A DNA stretch of 64,000 nt, from NCBI RefSeq assembly GCF_030272615.1, contig NC_081412.1, positions 542,022,335 to 542,086,334 on the forward strand. Reading direction: 5' to 3'. The notes beneath the pieces were generated by a model, which was given only the letters and a program-made list of their open reading frames with translations, was not told the origin of the DNA and made no database searches. Origin of the DNA: Cryptomeria japonica. Its lineage: Eukaryota > Streptophyta > Pinopsida > Cupressales > Cupressaceae. Both the position numbers and the translations under genes were made by a program. This document shows positions 22,195 through 34,560 of this stretch, piece by piece (positions within the stretch are counted from its first letter, which is position 1; the number at the start of each line of letters is the position of its first letter).

Positions 22195-24015
22195 TGGCAG
22201 TCCCGACTTTCTTGGATCCATTCTATCTTTTCAATTCTGTTCCAGTGAAGGAATCAAAGTGGTTTGTAAAAGGCATTTTCTTGGCTGGCTATGGTGGGGC
22301 ATTTCCTTTCCTTGTGTAAGCCCGTTGGAATTTGGCTTTTTCTGTGTTTTGTTTACCTCTCTGGTGACTTATTTCAGCATTATAGAGTTGCTTGTGCCTT
22401 TTTTCAGCTAAGGTGGTGATTTGTCATCATCCTTGTGATTGTTTCTGAAATGCGTTGTCTTGCTTTGTTGTAGATGGCTGCTTTTGTTAAGGATGAGTGG
22501 GCTAGAGTCTAGCCACGTGACCATGCTAATTGCAAAATCTACATTTGAAAATGATTGCTGTCATAGTTGATTGGATGCTAATGCTCTATTCTTCTTGTAT
22601 TGGATATAATTCAATCCAATAATGATTTTTCCAAATCATTGCTGTAACAATTCTTTGCCTAGTTACAGCTCTAGGAAAATTTATCAATTAGAGGCAGTGA
22701 TGCACTAACCTAATGTGCCCCCTTTTTCTCTGTAGAAAATTCTTGTTAATATGTACTTGGAAGAATTGGAAGCCTGTTTAATATACTTGGATAGTGCTAC
22801 TGCTAGGTGAGTCTTTTGTGGGATTTTGAAGGCTGGGAACAGGTGCTTCGTGAACAAAGGTGCTTCATGAACAAAATTGTTTTTTCATGAACCATGGTTC
22901 TCTGTGAAAGGCTTGATCATTTCCCTTTTTGAGGAGATACTTGCCACGAAATAGCCATTTGGCATCAGTAGTATGTTCACAGAGCCTGCTGGATTCCAAT
23001 TTTCTTGAACCTAGAGGCTAGGAAAGGCCCTCTAAATTTGCAGATCATGGCTTACTCCTTGTCAAGACAAAACTGTTTCTTCATTTGATCCATAGAGAAA
23101 TTTACTGTGAGTGTTGTTTCCTTCTTAAGGTGGCATCCATCTTTTTATTCACATTGGAGGAGGACATGATTACTGTCATGCGAGTATTGTGCTTAATGAA
23201 CTGCATCAGCTCTTCCTTGCAGATTTTAATTGTGACATTCAAAACAACTGATATGAAATGTGGATTTGACTGTGTTGAGTTTTTAGCTCAGATAGGAACT
23301 TCTGTACAAGTTTAGTGTGAATGTGTGGGGAAAAGTCCAAGTCGTTCGATTTGGTTTATTTTGCATTTCACATTGAAGGACTAAAGTGAAAGTCTTCTGT
23401 TTAGCTAAATAAGTCTAAGGTGTAATCATTTATGTACTCTTTATCTTCCAACTCATCCTTATGAGTGACAAGGATGCTTTTGTAATCAAAGCTGATTTTT
23501 GGAAGATCAGATTTTAGCTGAATTAGTATAAAGATAGGAGCAAGATAGAAAGAAGGTAAGGCTTCAGAATTCTTTTGAAGGATATACCAGAACAACCTAG
23601 TACATGTTGATTCTGTGCAGCTGTGAGTTGTATCAGTTGTGGAGGTTGCCTTGGAAGTTTTATGAAGGAATGAAAGACTGATTTGAAGATGTAATTATCT
23701 GTGTATGTTTCTGCATTTTGAAGCTTTTGTTATTGTGTGATTGATTTAATGACCTTGTATAAGGGGGCTATAGTTTGGATCTGATCAGCCTAGGGCTGTT
23801 TTGGGAACAAACATACTGGTTTGGGAGGGAGGGAAGGATAGCTTGAGAGTGGGAAGAGCATTGTCTGAGGGGTGGATGGATAGCACAATTTGTTGGTTGC
23901 TATGACCCTTAAGCATTCTTATTAGGTAACAAGTCTAATCTTTAGCATTGCTTTGATATAAACACATCTCCACTTGAATAGATGGTAGCATTACATATAC
24001 TTGGTATTGAGTTGG
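22195..24015 (+). repeat. Ancient direct duplication, copy 2 (paired with 7740-9080)
   Basis: It is colinear with the earlier copy, but about 400 bp longer because of extra sequence around 23085-23700. No shared coding frame exists. An acceptor-like TTGTTGTAG is kept in both copies, at about 8003-8011 and 22465-22474, though no exon follows. Confidence 0.65.
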
Positions 24016-24049
24016 AAATCCAGAAGTATTAGTGGAATTTGGGTACTCA

Positions 24050-24540
24050 GATTTAAATTAGGAGAAAGCTTGGGAAATTTGGTGAATTATCAATTAAATA
24101 ATGTTGAAATATTATAAAAATTAGACGGATTTAAAAAAAAAATGCTATTTTTTGCTATTTCATGCTAAATAAAGTAAAATAAACATAAGTGTCTTAAGAC
24201 ATGAAAGGTGGAATTTGTTCATTAGTTTTGCCAATTACAATGCATTTTGTTTCAAACTTTAAAGTTTGAACCTTGACTATGAATTACAACTTAGTAACTT
24301 ACGAATATGAATACAATATCACAAAGTAACAAAACAGAGCTGATGAGGCTAACACTTCAAGGCTATAGAATGTAATGTTGAAGCTCCAATGTCCTGGTCA
24401 GCAGACATTCATTATGATGTAAGTTTTATTTAAACAAGAGTGCTAATGGAATTACATACTCCATTGTTGGATGAATGAATAAAGTGCAGTTTACTGGAAT
24501 TTATTAGAGTAGTAGAGATAGACAGTAAAATGAACCATAG
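24050..24540 (+). repeat. Repeat shared with about 9640-9900 and 31686-32085
   Basis: The stretch ATGAAAGGTGGAATTTGTTC, the downstream GAAGCTCCAATGT and GGATGAATGAATAA(A)GTGCAG recur at 31700-32060 at an offset of about 7.51 kb. The left part also recurs near 9790. The repeats are direct and diverged. Confidence 0.65.
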
Positions 24541-25398
24541 TAGCAAAAATTGTTTAGGGGAAAAATCGGCAAACCAAAAGTATAAGCTTTTTTGAAAAAA
24601 TCGGCAAAAAATCATATTTAAAAAACACACTAAAAATTGTAGAAAAAGAGAAAAAAACTATTTTATTAAATGATTTCAGGGCATTTCCATAGCATAGAGA
24701 TATAAAGAGCAAATCAAATATAGAGTTTAACCGGTGAATTGTAGAAAATAATTTTTTGTTGTTTATATTCATATTACTGATTACATAGGCAAATAATCAG
24801 TCAACTTTTTAAGAGGGCAATCACCAAATACACCAAATAGTTGTCTAAGTATTAACTAAGTCAATGAAGTAACTGAGATCAAAAGTTAACAGACAAATAG
24901 TAAAAGTAAAAGTCATTTTGAAGTGATCCAAGAATTTCATTTTGATTGAGGCAAGGAGTTTTGTAGGGTTAATTCAATATTTTAGAAAGCTTATCAAATC
25001 ATAATCCACAATTGCAATGCTTTTTATCATAGTAACAAAAATCATCTGGGGAAAAAATCGGCAAACCAAAAGTATAAGATTTTTTGAAAACATGGGTAAG
25101 AAATTGGATTTTAAAAAATCGTAAAAATTTGTAGAAAATAGACACAAACCACTTTTTTTTAAAAACTTAAGGGTATTTCCATAGCATAGAGATATAGAGA
25201 GTAAATAAAATAGAGTTTAACCCATGAATTGTAGAAAATAGATTTTGTTGTTTATATTCATGTTGCTGATTACATAGGCAAATATTCATTTAACTTTTTA
25301 AAAGGGCAGTCACCAAACACACCAAATAGTTGTCTAAGTCCGAGATCAAAGATTAGCTAAGTATATGAAGTAGCTAAGATCAAAATTTAGCATAGATC
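24537..25398. repeat. Tandem array (unit about 490 bp), left part
   Basis: Unit 1 covers 24537-25028 and unit 2 starts at 25029 with the same CATAGTA(G/A)CAAAAAT and AAAATCGGCAAACCAAAAGT. Both include GGCAAATA.TCA.T.AACTTT and ACCAAATAGTTGTCTAAGT. Unit 2 breaks off at about 25398 and resumes at about 30394, so the LINE inserted within it. Confidence 0.75.
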
Positions 25399-26350
25399 AC
25401 GATGTTAAATCTGGTGTATTAACAGAAAAAAGACGCCCCTGTCCTCCTCCATAACCTAGAAGGACAGAGCATATAACAATAATGACATATTCATATAAGA
25501 AAAACAGTCAATTGCCATGCTATTTTAAGCCTAACACATGAGATCGAATCTATAGAGCTTCAGTCAAAGTAAAGAGTAGCACCAAGGGTCTATCATTAAC
25601 CTGACCAGAGATCTTAGCAAAGAAACGAAAACATCACACAATTCCCAGCCCTTCTGCTGATTTGGGATCCTTGCCTTATAAATTCCTGCTTTTATCTATA
25701 TAACAAAATTCAGAACAGACCGAATAAATTAAACACACATATATATATATAGACAAAAGATGCAAAACACGGAAATCCTACCCACTGGATCAATTCAAAC
25801 TTGACATCACCGAAGCAAGAACAATATATATTACTATGAAGCTTAATCTATAATATGTCAATTTCGTCTAGCCGGGAAGGAATTTAATCCTCCTATTTGT
25901 TCACTTAAAAAATCATGCAAGAGCACCAAGAGATAGCTAAAGTCCTGCAAATACATACCAGTTAGTAATATCATATATTTATAGATCAGAGTAATATATA
26001 TCCTTGTCAGTCTTAAGAGTAAAAGAAGTTCAGCACCATATTATACAAGGGTCTATTTAAAGTATACTAAGAGAGTCTATTACTGCAAAAAGAGATTAAG
26101 TTCTTCAAAAGACAATCTTAAATAATCTGTCTACTTCCTATTAAATTGAAGAAACTATGCTACCCTAACCCTTATTAGAGAACCTTCGTTAATCCTCTTC
26201 CATGTTTGACAGGTCCACAACATCCTTTGCAGCCGAGTGAGGGGTTCTATTCCCGGTTCAACTTGGTTCCACACGGCTACTAGAGGCCCCCATATCATTT
26301 ATGTTCATGCCTTTTACCCATGCGGCTTTGATAATTACTGGTGGAAGCAC

Positions 26351-26935
26351 TTAAATTTTATCCAAAGGGATATCATATGCGGGTGTAGGGGTCTTATACC
26401 CTTCTTCCTTAAGATAGTCAATCCACCAATTCGGATAAGGGGCCTCCTTAATGTGAAGCCATTTTAGCAGTAAATCCGCATTTTTACGGATGGTAGGCGT
26501 TTGTTCATTGAACCTGGCTACATCCCTCACCATTAACATTGGCCTCCTGGTGATATAGTCCTCCTTGCCATAATCTTCTGGAAAGGGGATCATAAGCCTT
26601 TCATCTATGCTACCAATAGCTATCTCAAAGAGGCCTAAAACTTCCTTCTTAAAAAGCATTACTCGAAGGAGAATTACCTCATATTTGCAAATGCCTCCTC
26701 GTAGCAAGATGGCCGAGAATTCTGCAGGGATGTTGCAATTAACCCTGTAGCAAAATTTTCGACTGAAGTGTTCTTCCCCCATGATCACTTGAATTGCCTT
26801 GAGGGTGAAGTGATCAACATCCTTGAGGACCCTATACCATCTTTCTGCCTTGATTTCACCACGAAAAGGCATGAGCCTGTTATCACTAGCCGATACCAGT
26901 TTGATATTCGACTCCATTGATAGAGTACTCAACAC
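26351..26935 (-). CDS. 194-codon ORF of unknown function in the LINE 3' region
   Basis: An uninterrupted frame lies downstream of the LINE RNase H. A second ATG (MESNIKLVSASDNRL) six codons in may be the real start. It has a plausible globular composition: RGEIKAERWYRVLKDVDHFT, MGEEHFSRKFCYRVNCNIPA, MIPFPEDYGKEDYITRRP and EAPYPNWWIDYLKEEGYK. I do not recognise a domain, and no membrane segment or signal peptide is evident. It could be a transduced or captured host fragment, an accessory LINE ORF, or part of another element nested in the LINE tail. Its survival without stops beside a disabled pol is notable but could be chance. Confidence 0.4.
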   Translation of the reverse strand: MLSTLSMESNIKLVSASDNRLMPFRGEIKAERWYRVLKDVDHFTLKAIQVIMGEEHFSRKFCYRVNCNIPAEFSAILLRGGICKYEVILLRVMLFKKEVLGLFEIAIGSIDERLMIPFPEDYGKEDYITRRPMLMVRDVARFNEQTPTIRKNADLLLKWLHIKEAPYPNWWIDYLKEEGYKTPTPAYDIPLDKI

Positions 26936-27194
26936 GAAATCTTAAAACCTTCCTCGGAAAAATACATCCTACATACCATATAAAGAAAAATCCAAGTACT
27001 GATCACAAAGAACCATCATTTCACATGATTGCTAGTGAGGTGGCTCCTACATATTTACGCCAGAGTCACTTGATGTACTCATTAATTATACTCCCTCTGT
27101 CATTTAAAGTAATTATTACCCCATTGTTTTGCGGAAATCGATTTCCAAGACTAGCCTAAGGCTTAGTTTAGATAAATAAATGTACATAAGAGTA

Positions 27195-27400
27195 TATATA
27201 TATATATATGCATATTAATATATACATATTTATATATATATACATATGTACATATGCGGGTACATATATACATATATACCCATACATATATATAAATATT
27301 AATATGTATATATGCGGGTATTAGAAGATCTGAGAAAATATACATTTATGTATATATATGAATATGTATATACATATGTATATATATTTATACACATATA
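27195..27400. repeat. (TA)n/CATA microsatellite
   Basis: Imperfect TA, CATATA and GTATAC repeats occur inside the LINE 3' region. Short Tyr/Ile frames here are artefacts. Confidence 0.85.
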
Positions 27401-27775
27401 CAAATGACTCTATGAGTATTAATCCCAGACCATGACAAATACCCACAATCAGAAAATAAAGTAGAAGGCCCTGCTCAAATCTCTAGCTTATCCCCGTTTA
27501 AAAGGAAAATTGAGACTAAAACATAGCAGAGATCTCAAAGATGGATTTGGGACAGTCATCTAAAACAGAGAATTTCTTCTCTACTATCTAAAGCCTAGCC
27601 CTCACCATCTGACCCTAACATTCCAATCTTCATTCTAAAGGGGGTAGCATGGTTCACAAAAAGAACCCCAGAGAGGTACCAAGATCTTGACTCTCGGAGA
27701 ATAGTAAACCTGAGAAATCTAAACCTGAAAACAAGCTCTTAGGACTATTTGAAGGGCCCTATCCTAACTTAGAAA

Positions 27776-30393
27776 TCACCCATCAGCCCCTGCATTGGCT
27801 AATTCATCTGCCTTGGAGTATCCTTCTCTGTAGATATGATTGAAGGTAGCTTTCTTGAATACCTTTAGACGGCTTAGAGCCCTTGATAAAATTGCATTTA
27901 GCTTCCAATTAGGAAGAAAACCCTTTCTTAGGCCATTGATAATAATAGCCGAGTCCCCTTCTATGGCAAGCTTACTAATACCCATGTTTTGACATAAGAG
28001 AAGGCCTTCAACTAAAGCTAAAAGTTCTGCTTTATTATTGGATTCAATACCTATAGGCTTGGCCAACTTAGCTAATTCCCTCCCAACATCATCATGCATA
28101 CAACATCCTATCTTGCAGGACCTGGATTCCCACGAGATGCTCCATCGAAGTTAAGCTTAGCCCACCCCTTTTTTGGGACCTTCCATTTACAGGCTTCTCT
28201 TAACTCCTTTTTATTAGAGTTGCTCACTCCTACAAAGGGAGAAATCTTCAGACCTGACCATCTACCTCTCATTTTCTCATCCCAGTATGTCATCTCAGAA
28301 AGTTTACTAGGAAATTTAGATGTCTTGCTATTAAGAGTTTCTACTACTAAGGCCTCAATTTTGTTCACCATTTGAAGCCAATCCATTTTCTTTTCCTTAA
28401 AGAGTTTCCTATTGCGTTCCTTCCAGAGTTCCCAAATTACCACAGAAGGGGCCAATTTCCATAGACCTCCAAAGAGGGAACATTGATGAAGAATGGGCCA
28501 TGCCTAAAACATACCTAGAATGGAATTAGGGAAAGCTGAGCTCCATCCTAATTTGTTATATAACCATAGCCAACATCGGGAGGCATAATTACAATTGAGG
28601 AGGATATGATCCTTATCTTCTTCTGCCTTCTCATATAAAGGGCATTTGTTGGGACCCTCAAAGCCTATCTCCTTGAATCTATCCGTAGTAAGAATCTTAT
28701 TTTGGAGGGCAAACCAAGAGAACAGCCCTGCCTTTGGCAAACACATCTTGTCCCAACACAAAACTGAGGGGACATAATTGCGTAAGGAGAGCTGCTAACT
28801 AAGAAGAAGATTATATCCATCTTTAGAGGTGTATTCTCTCGATTTCGATCCATCCCAAACAAGAGTATCCAACCCCAAGTTGAAGGAGACCTTTCTATTC
28901 TTCAGGATGTCTTGAAGCTTAAGTTTCTCCATTTCTGGGATATCCAATTGATCCAGAGATTTCCACTCCCAACTCTTATCTAGATCCTTGTCAATTGGCG
29001 TTATGTAGTTCTTGACATACTTAACCCCAAGTGGATTCAAGCACTGCTCTAGTAGTCTCTAGATTAGCACTCTTATGTAGTGCCTTGAATCCTCCCCAAG
29101 AATCTGTCCAAAAAAGGGCTTCCTCACCATTACCCAAATTCCAAGATAATTTATCTAAGATTATTTTTCTGCAATCAAGCATAAAGTTCCAAATGAAAGA
29201 TCCTTTCGAAGGAGAAATTTCCCTAAAGATGCTAGTGTGGTCCCTACCACTAAGATATTTGTGGAATAAGATCTGAGCCCACTTGAGGTGGGGAAATCTA
29301 AACATTCTCCAGACTAATTTTGCCCCTAGCGCTCTACTCTGGTCCTTAATATTCTTAATCCTTATGCCATCTTCTGACCTTGGCCTACAGATCTTATCCC
29401 AAGCCATGAGGGAGATCTTCCTCTTAACCCCAGTACCCTGCCAGAAAAAAAGACCTTAGATGTTTACTCAACTCTTCCTTTTTGGACTGTGGGAGGTTAA
29501 TACATGATAACTGATAGATTGGCATTGATGCCAAAACTGATTTAACCATAGTTGCTTTGCCTGCAGAGGATAGCCACTTACCTTTCCAGGTTGCTACCTT
29601 CTTAATCTTGTCTATCACTGAAGCCCACAGCTTTGAAGATCCATTATCCTTATCTAAGGGCAAACCTAGATATTTGCAGGGGTGCCTACCCATATTAAAA
29701 TTCAAAACTTTGTAGATGTCTTTTTTTAAGCACTCCTTAGTGTTGAAAAAGAAGACTTCAGATTTAGTTGGATTAATTTCTTGTCTTGAAGCCTTAGAGT
29801 AAGAATCTAGGATTTGCTTATAAGCTCTGGATTCTCCTATATTACTAAGTCCATATAGCGTAGTATCATCCACAAATTGTTGGTGCGTAGTAGGATCTAA
29901 GTTGCTAGTAATCCTTATTCCTGAGATATGACCGCTTTCCCTGGCTCTAGCAATAGCTCTGCCTAGTGATTCCGCCATGATGATGAAAAGGAAAGGGGAT
30001 ATAGGATCTCCTTGTCTTAGACCCTTGGATGAGCTGAAAAAGCCCTCTGGAGTTCCATTAACTAACACCGAGAATTTAGGCGTCGAAATGCATTCAAATA
30101 TCAAGTTAATCCATGAAGAGGGGAACCCAAAGGCTTCTAGGCATTTGCACAGGAATCTCCAGTCCACCTTGTCGTAGGCCTTTCTAATGTCTAGTTTTAA
30201 AAGCACGCTAGGGGTTCCATTCTTCTGAACAAAATGAATGGCTTCCTGAGCTATAATAACCCCATCATAAATAGACCTTCCAGGAACAAACCCCGTTTGT
30301 TCCTCACTAATCAAAAGAGGAAGGAGTTTTTGAAGCCTATTAGCTAAGGTCTTAGTAAAAAACTTATAGATGGTGTTACATAGTGCAATTGGT
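27776..30393 (-). pseudogene. LINE ORF2 remnant: RT, zf-RVT and RNase H
   Basis: RT (29424-30393) shows ALCNTIYKFFTKTLANRLQ, EEQTGFVPGRSIYDGVI, KLDIRKAYDKVDW, GLRQGDPISPFLF and the catalytic QFVDDTTLYG. The next frames (28504-29407) hold the thumb (MAWDKICRPRSEDGIRIKNI) and the zf-RVT region, where the first cysteine pair is degraded (CPLYEKAEEDKDHILLNC). RNase H (27776-28455) shows LNFDGASRGNPGPA, ESNNKAELLALVEG, IEGDSAIIING and YREGYSKADELANAGADG. Frameshifts near 29440 (T-run) and about 28103 (within GNPGPA), plus breaks around 28770-29020, disable it. The order RT, zf-RVT, RNase H is that of plant L1-type LINEs. Confidence 0.9.
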
Positions 30394-30905
30394 TTGAACT
30401 ATTGTTAGGAATTTAGTAAAAGTGGCAAGAGTTTTCTAGGGGTATTAGCTAAGTCTATGAAGTAGCTGAGATCAAAATTTATCAGACAAAGATCCAACTA
30501 TTGCTAGGAATTTAGTAAAAGTGGAAGCCATTTTGAAGTGATCCAAGACTTTCATTGTGATTGAGACAAGGAGCTTAACCCATGAATTGTAGAAAATAGA
30601 TTTTTGTTGTTTATATTCATATTGCTGATTACATAGGCAAATATTCATTTGACTTTTTAAAAGGGCAGTCACCAAATACACCAAATAGTTGTCTAAGTCT
30701 GAAATCAAAGATTAGCTAAGTCTGTGAAGTAGCTGAGATCAAAATTTATCAGACATAGATTCAACAATCGTTAGGAGTTTAGTAAAAGTGGAAGCCATTT
30801 TGAAGTGATCCAAGACTTACATCGTGATTGAGGCAAGGAGTTTTCTACGGGTAGTTCAATATTTGAGAGAGCTTATCAAATCATATTCCATAGTTGCAAT
30901 GCTTT
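30394..30905. repeat. Tandem array, right part
   Basis: It resumes the unit split by the LINE and adds at least one more: GTAGCTGAGATCAAAATTTA occurs at about 30461 and again near 30728, and GAAGCCATTTTGAAGTGATC at about 30524 and 30791. The second copy ends at TTGCAATGCTTTATA, matching unit 1. Confidence 0.75.
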
Positions 30906-31199
30906 ATATTCCCTGATGGCAATTGGTAAGTCTTTTATATGTGGTAGAATTCAACAAAAGGCATTTGTTTAGCTGAAGTAAAAGATTAGCAAGCCACTGG
31001 TTTTGGCAATACCTAGCTTGCAACTACTATTTTAAGTAGAGACAAATTTTAATGATTGTGTGTTGGAGGCTCTTTTATTACAACTATGTAAGCTTGTTTG
31101 CACATAATGAATTGTATGTCTTTGTTTGAGCAAAAATTAACTATATCAATTAAAAATTAAAAATCATATATCTATATCTACATATATGAAATATGTCTT

Positions 31200-31340
31200 T
31201 GAACGTTTAGTGTTGTGGTAGAAAAACTCCATTGGTGAGGTAGCCACCAAGGTTCAAACCCCTACTGGGCCATTGAGCTCGTGGGCTTTCTACCTTTGTT
31301 GGGTTGTTGAGCTCATGGGTTTGAACAAGCGTGGGGAATG
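31200..31340 (+). repeat. Candidate tRNA-derived SINE
   Basis: GGTTCAAACCCC (31251-31262) is a near-perfect Pol III B box. About 35 bp upstream is TGTGGTAGAAAAACTCC, an A-box-like block. A GAGCTC(G/A)TGGG motif is repeated (31276-31286 and 31310-31320), and an inverted partner of the B box, GGGTTTGAAC, lies at 31317-31326. No poly(A) tail or TSD was identified, so the limits are approximate. Confidence 0.4.
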
Positions 31341-31685
31341 ATGAACCCCCCAAAAATGGACAAAATAACAAACTTTTTCAACGTTGATTCCACAGACTCT
31401 GATTTTGTCTCAGACCAACCAACCCTATTTCTAAGCAATTCAGTAATTTCATGCGTTTTTCTAGGGTTTTGCAAGTTTTTACAATGTTTTTTTTCACTTT
31501 TTTGCCATTTTTGGGGGTTTTAACATTATTTTAATGTGATTTAAATGCAAAAAAATCTTGGAAAATTGGATCAACACTTGGTCAACGATTTTTTCATGAA
31601 TTTGGATTTTTTCCGGGAATAAATCGGCTAGCTCCAGGATTCAGGATTAATCAGGTATAATCGCGATTTTTTGCAGACTATTGCT

Positions 31686-32085
31686 TCATTGTGAAGATAA
31701 GAGTCTAAGCGATGAAAAGTGGAATTTGTCATTAATTTTTGCCAATTATAATGCAACCTCTATCTCAAATTTTAAAGTTTGAACTTAGACTATCAACCAT
31801 AACCTAGTTACTTACAAATTAGAATACAATATTACAAAGTCACAAAACTAGGAGGCTATAGAATGTGACATCAAAGCTCCAATGTACTGGTTTGCAGGCA
31901 CTCAATTGAGTACATTTGTCAAGTATCCAATTGACCATATGATGTGAATTGGGAACTCCATAATTGTGAGGGGCAATCATTATGATGTGAGTTGTACATA
32001 AACAAATGATTGCTAATGAAAATACACACTCAATCATTGGATGAATGAATAAGTGCAGGTAACTGGAATTTATTAGAGTAGCTAC
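31686..32085 (+). repeat. Third copy of the 24.2-kb repeat
   Basis: It is colinear with 24180-24540, sharing ATGCA(A)CC../TTTGTTTC, TTTAAAGTTTGAAC, AGGCTATAGAATGT and ACTGGAATTTATTAGAGTAG. This brackets the tandem array and LINE between two diverged copies of one sequence. Confidence 0.65.
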
Positions 32086-34560
32086 CTTTTTTCTGGTTGA
32101 GTATTTTGAAGCACTACAGTCAGTAATTTTCTCCCCTCCTTTAGTAGTCTCTAAAATTTCTCCATATTTATCCTGCCGATTACATGGTGTTCTAGAAGTT
32201 TTATGTGTCTACAAACTTGCTGAAATTTTCAAATGGGACATCCTGTGATTTACAAACAGCGACACTGAGAGACATGTAAGATATTGTTTGTAGATTGTAC
32301 TTAAGGCATGCAGATGCGTTTCCATGCAATTTTAACTTGGTTTTGGAATAATATTTACTGGTTTCTTCTCTTCAGTGGATGGAGAGTATGAAATGTCAAT
32401 TAGCCACAAGAAGATTCCAATTTGCAATGAATCCTTTGATGCATTACATGAGAGTTTGTGTTGACTGATCAATTGCCTGTGGAAGGCATATGCACCTGAG
32501 GTTGGCGATTGGTGATTGGAGTTATTTACTAGCTGAGCTGATTCTGTTTCTGATTTAGATCTTAAAATTTGCAAACATGGCTAGTTCTAGCATGCAAAGT
32601 CTTAGGGAATGTGACTGGTTAGGAGCCTCTAACTTCAAAACTTGAAAATTTAGAGTCCAACTTTGATGGAGGAGATTGGTTGGGGTATTGTGGAGGGTAA
32701 GTTGACTGATTGACCCTGTAGATCCACCCACAGCTATTGCCTCATGAGGTGAAGGCTACCAAGGCAAGGGTGATTATCTCAGACTTCATGAAAGACTATA
32801 TGATGATGATCCATCCAATCACTCTCAGACTTCACAAAAGACTATTTGATTCCTCACATCACAAGGAAATTAACAACAGTACTGGAAATTCAGCAAAACT
32901 AATGTATAATATCCTGACTGGTATATTTAGAAAGATTCTTTTGAAATTTGAAGACTGAGTTGTCATAGGTTTGAATGTATGAATCTGATGCTGTAACGGG
33001 TTATTTCACGCAATGCCTCCAATAAGACAACTCTACTAAATGGATGATTTTCCAAGCATGTGCAAGCTTAAACAATAATCAAATGATCAATGTAGATGCC
33101 AAATTCTAGCTGATCAACAATAATGCAATATTGCAAACCCCTGTAAATCAAACTGCACTTCCAAACAGCAAATTCAAACCCGCATAATGTTGGTATACAT
33201 CCTCAAATGCAACATAAATATATCAAATATGAATTGTTTGTGTCAAATATATCAAATACGATTGCTGCTTTATGACTGATTTTTAATGGACAGTGATACT
33301 ATCATTCACCAATATTTATATTACACCATGATACTATCATTCACCAATATTTATATTACACCATCATGCATTGAAATTAACAAAATATGAAAGTAGAATT
33401 GGATAATGAATTTCTGTATAAATTATGGCAGCTGCAATAAACACCAATATAGAAACCCCAGATTTGATTTTTATCTTAATTGTAACGGCGGAAAAAAATA
33501 CCGATGTTGATATGTTGAACTGGAAAACAATGTTTTGGAATTTGAAAAGTAATAAATATCCACTCAAAAGATGACATACAGCAGGTCCAAATAATTCATT
33601 GATTGCATGACTGAAAAAGACATCAAACGTTGATGGTATGACTGACCAAACCCCTGAAATAGTATGGTGATCTATCCAAGGCAGCAAAAGAACCTGTAGC
33701 ATGATACAGATAGCTGGAAACAACAAAATGGTGGCTGGAAACTATGATAATTAATGCTATATAGCAGCAAAAAACCTTGAAACACCTCCTCAACAGCAAA
33801 TGAAAGTGCCTTGGAAAGATATTGAATGATTTTCTTGCAAATACTAATCAATCTACACTTAAATCTCCAATAAATCAATGTAGTGATAAAATGTAAACTT
33901 GACCAATATTGCTGATTTGATGATCTGATAAAATTTACTTGCAAATATGAATCTAACAGCTGCAATCAATGAACCCAAATACAATCCTTGAGTAGAATTG
34001 CCTCAAAGAATATGAGGGTTTTTGCCCCGAAATTCAATTGTGGGAAACCATGAGGGTTTTGTCCTTGAATACTTCAATCTCCAAAATGAAAGGAATAATT
34101 AAATGACAAAAGGATGCTTTACTTTGAGCCTTGACCTCTCTTCTAGAGGCGCCTATTTTGGCCCCTCTATCTTATTTTATTTTTTGTTTAATTTACTGTT
34201 TCCTCCAAGTATGTTAAAATGCTTTTTAATTACATCTGAAATTCCCTTTTTAAATTACATTTTGAATAAATTGTTAAAAAAACTTATTTTAACATTACAT
34301 AGGACCTGTAATAATATATATGTTACCTATTTGAAAATAAAGTGAGAAAATAAATTGATTGGATGCAAATGAAGATATTATTAATTCTTTTAATTTTGAA
34401 AAGGGGACATGACGTTTCTTAAAAATTACCAAGTTACAAGTTTAGTTGTTTGTTGTTTCGAATGTTCTGAAGATGTGGAGTTGGTATCCATCTCATTAAA
34501 TGACTTCTGACCAGCTAGGGAAGCCTTTGTGACTGGTATTATTTACACCATTTCAATCAA
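32086..34560. other. Anonymous DNA with a perfect 35-bp tandem duplication
   Basis: No convincing exon or element was seen. A 35-bp unit starting TGATACTATCATTCACC is present twice without mismatch at 33294-33328 and 33329-33363, so this duplication is recent. Confidence 0.55.

Larger units (their letters stand above)
25399..30393 (-). mobile_element. 5'-truncated L1-type LINE inserted in the tandem array
   Basis: The array sequence is continuous if this interval is removed (CATAGAT on the left, AACTATTGTTAGG on the right), so about 5.0 kb is best read as one insertion. In element order it holds RT, thumb/zinc region and RNase H (30393-27776), then about 2.4 kb of 3' sequence including a 194-codon frame and a (TA)n tract near 27195-27390. 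The endonuclease and ORF1 are missing, the usual result of 5' truncation. No poly(A) was found at the 25399 junction and no TSD could be fixed. Confidence 0.65.
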
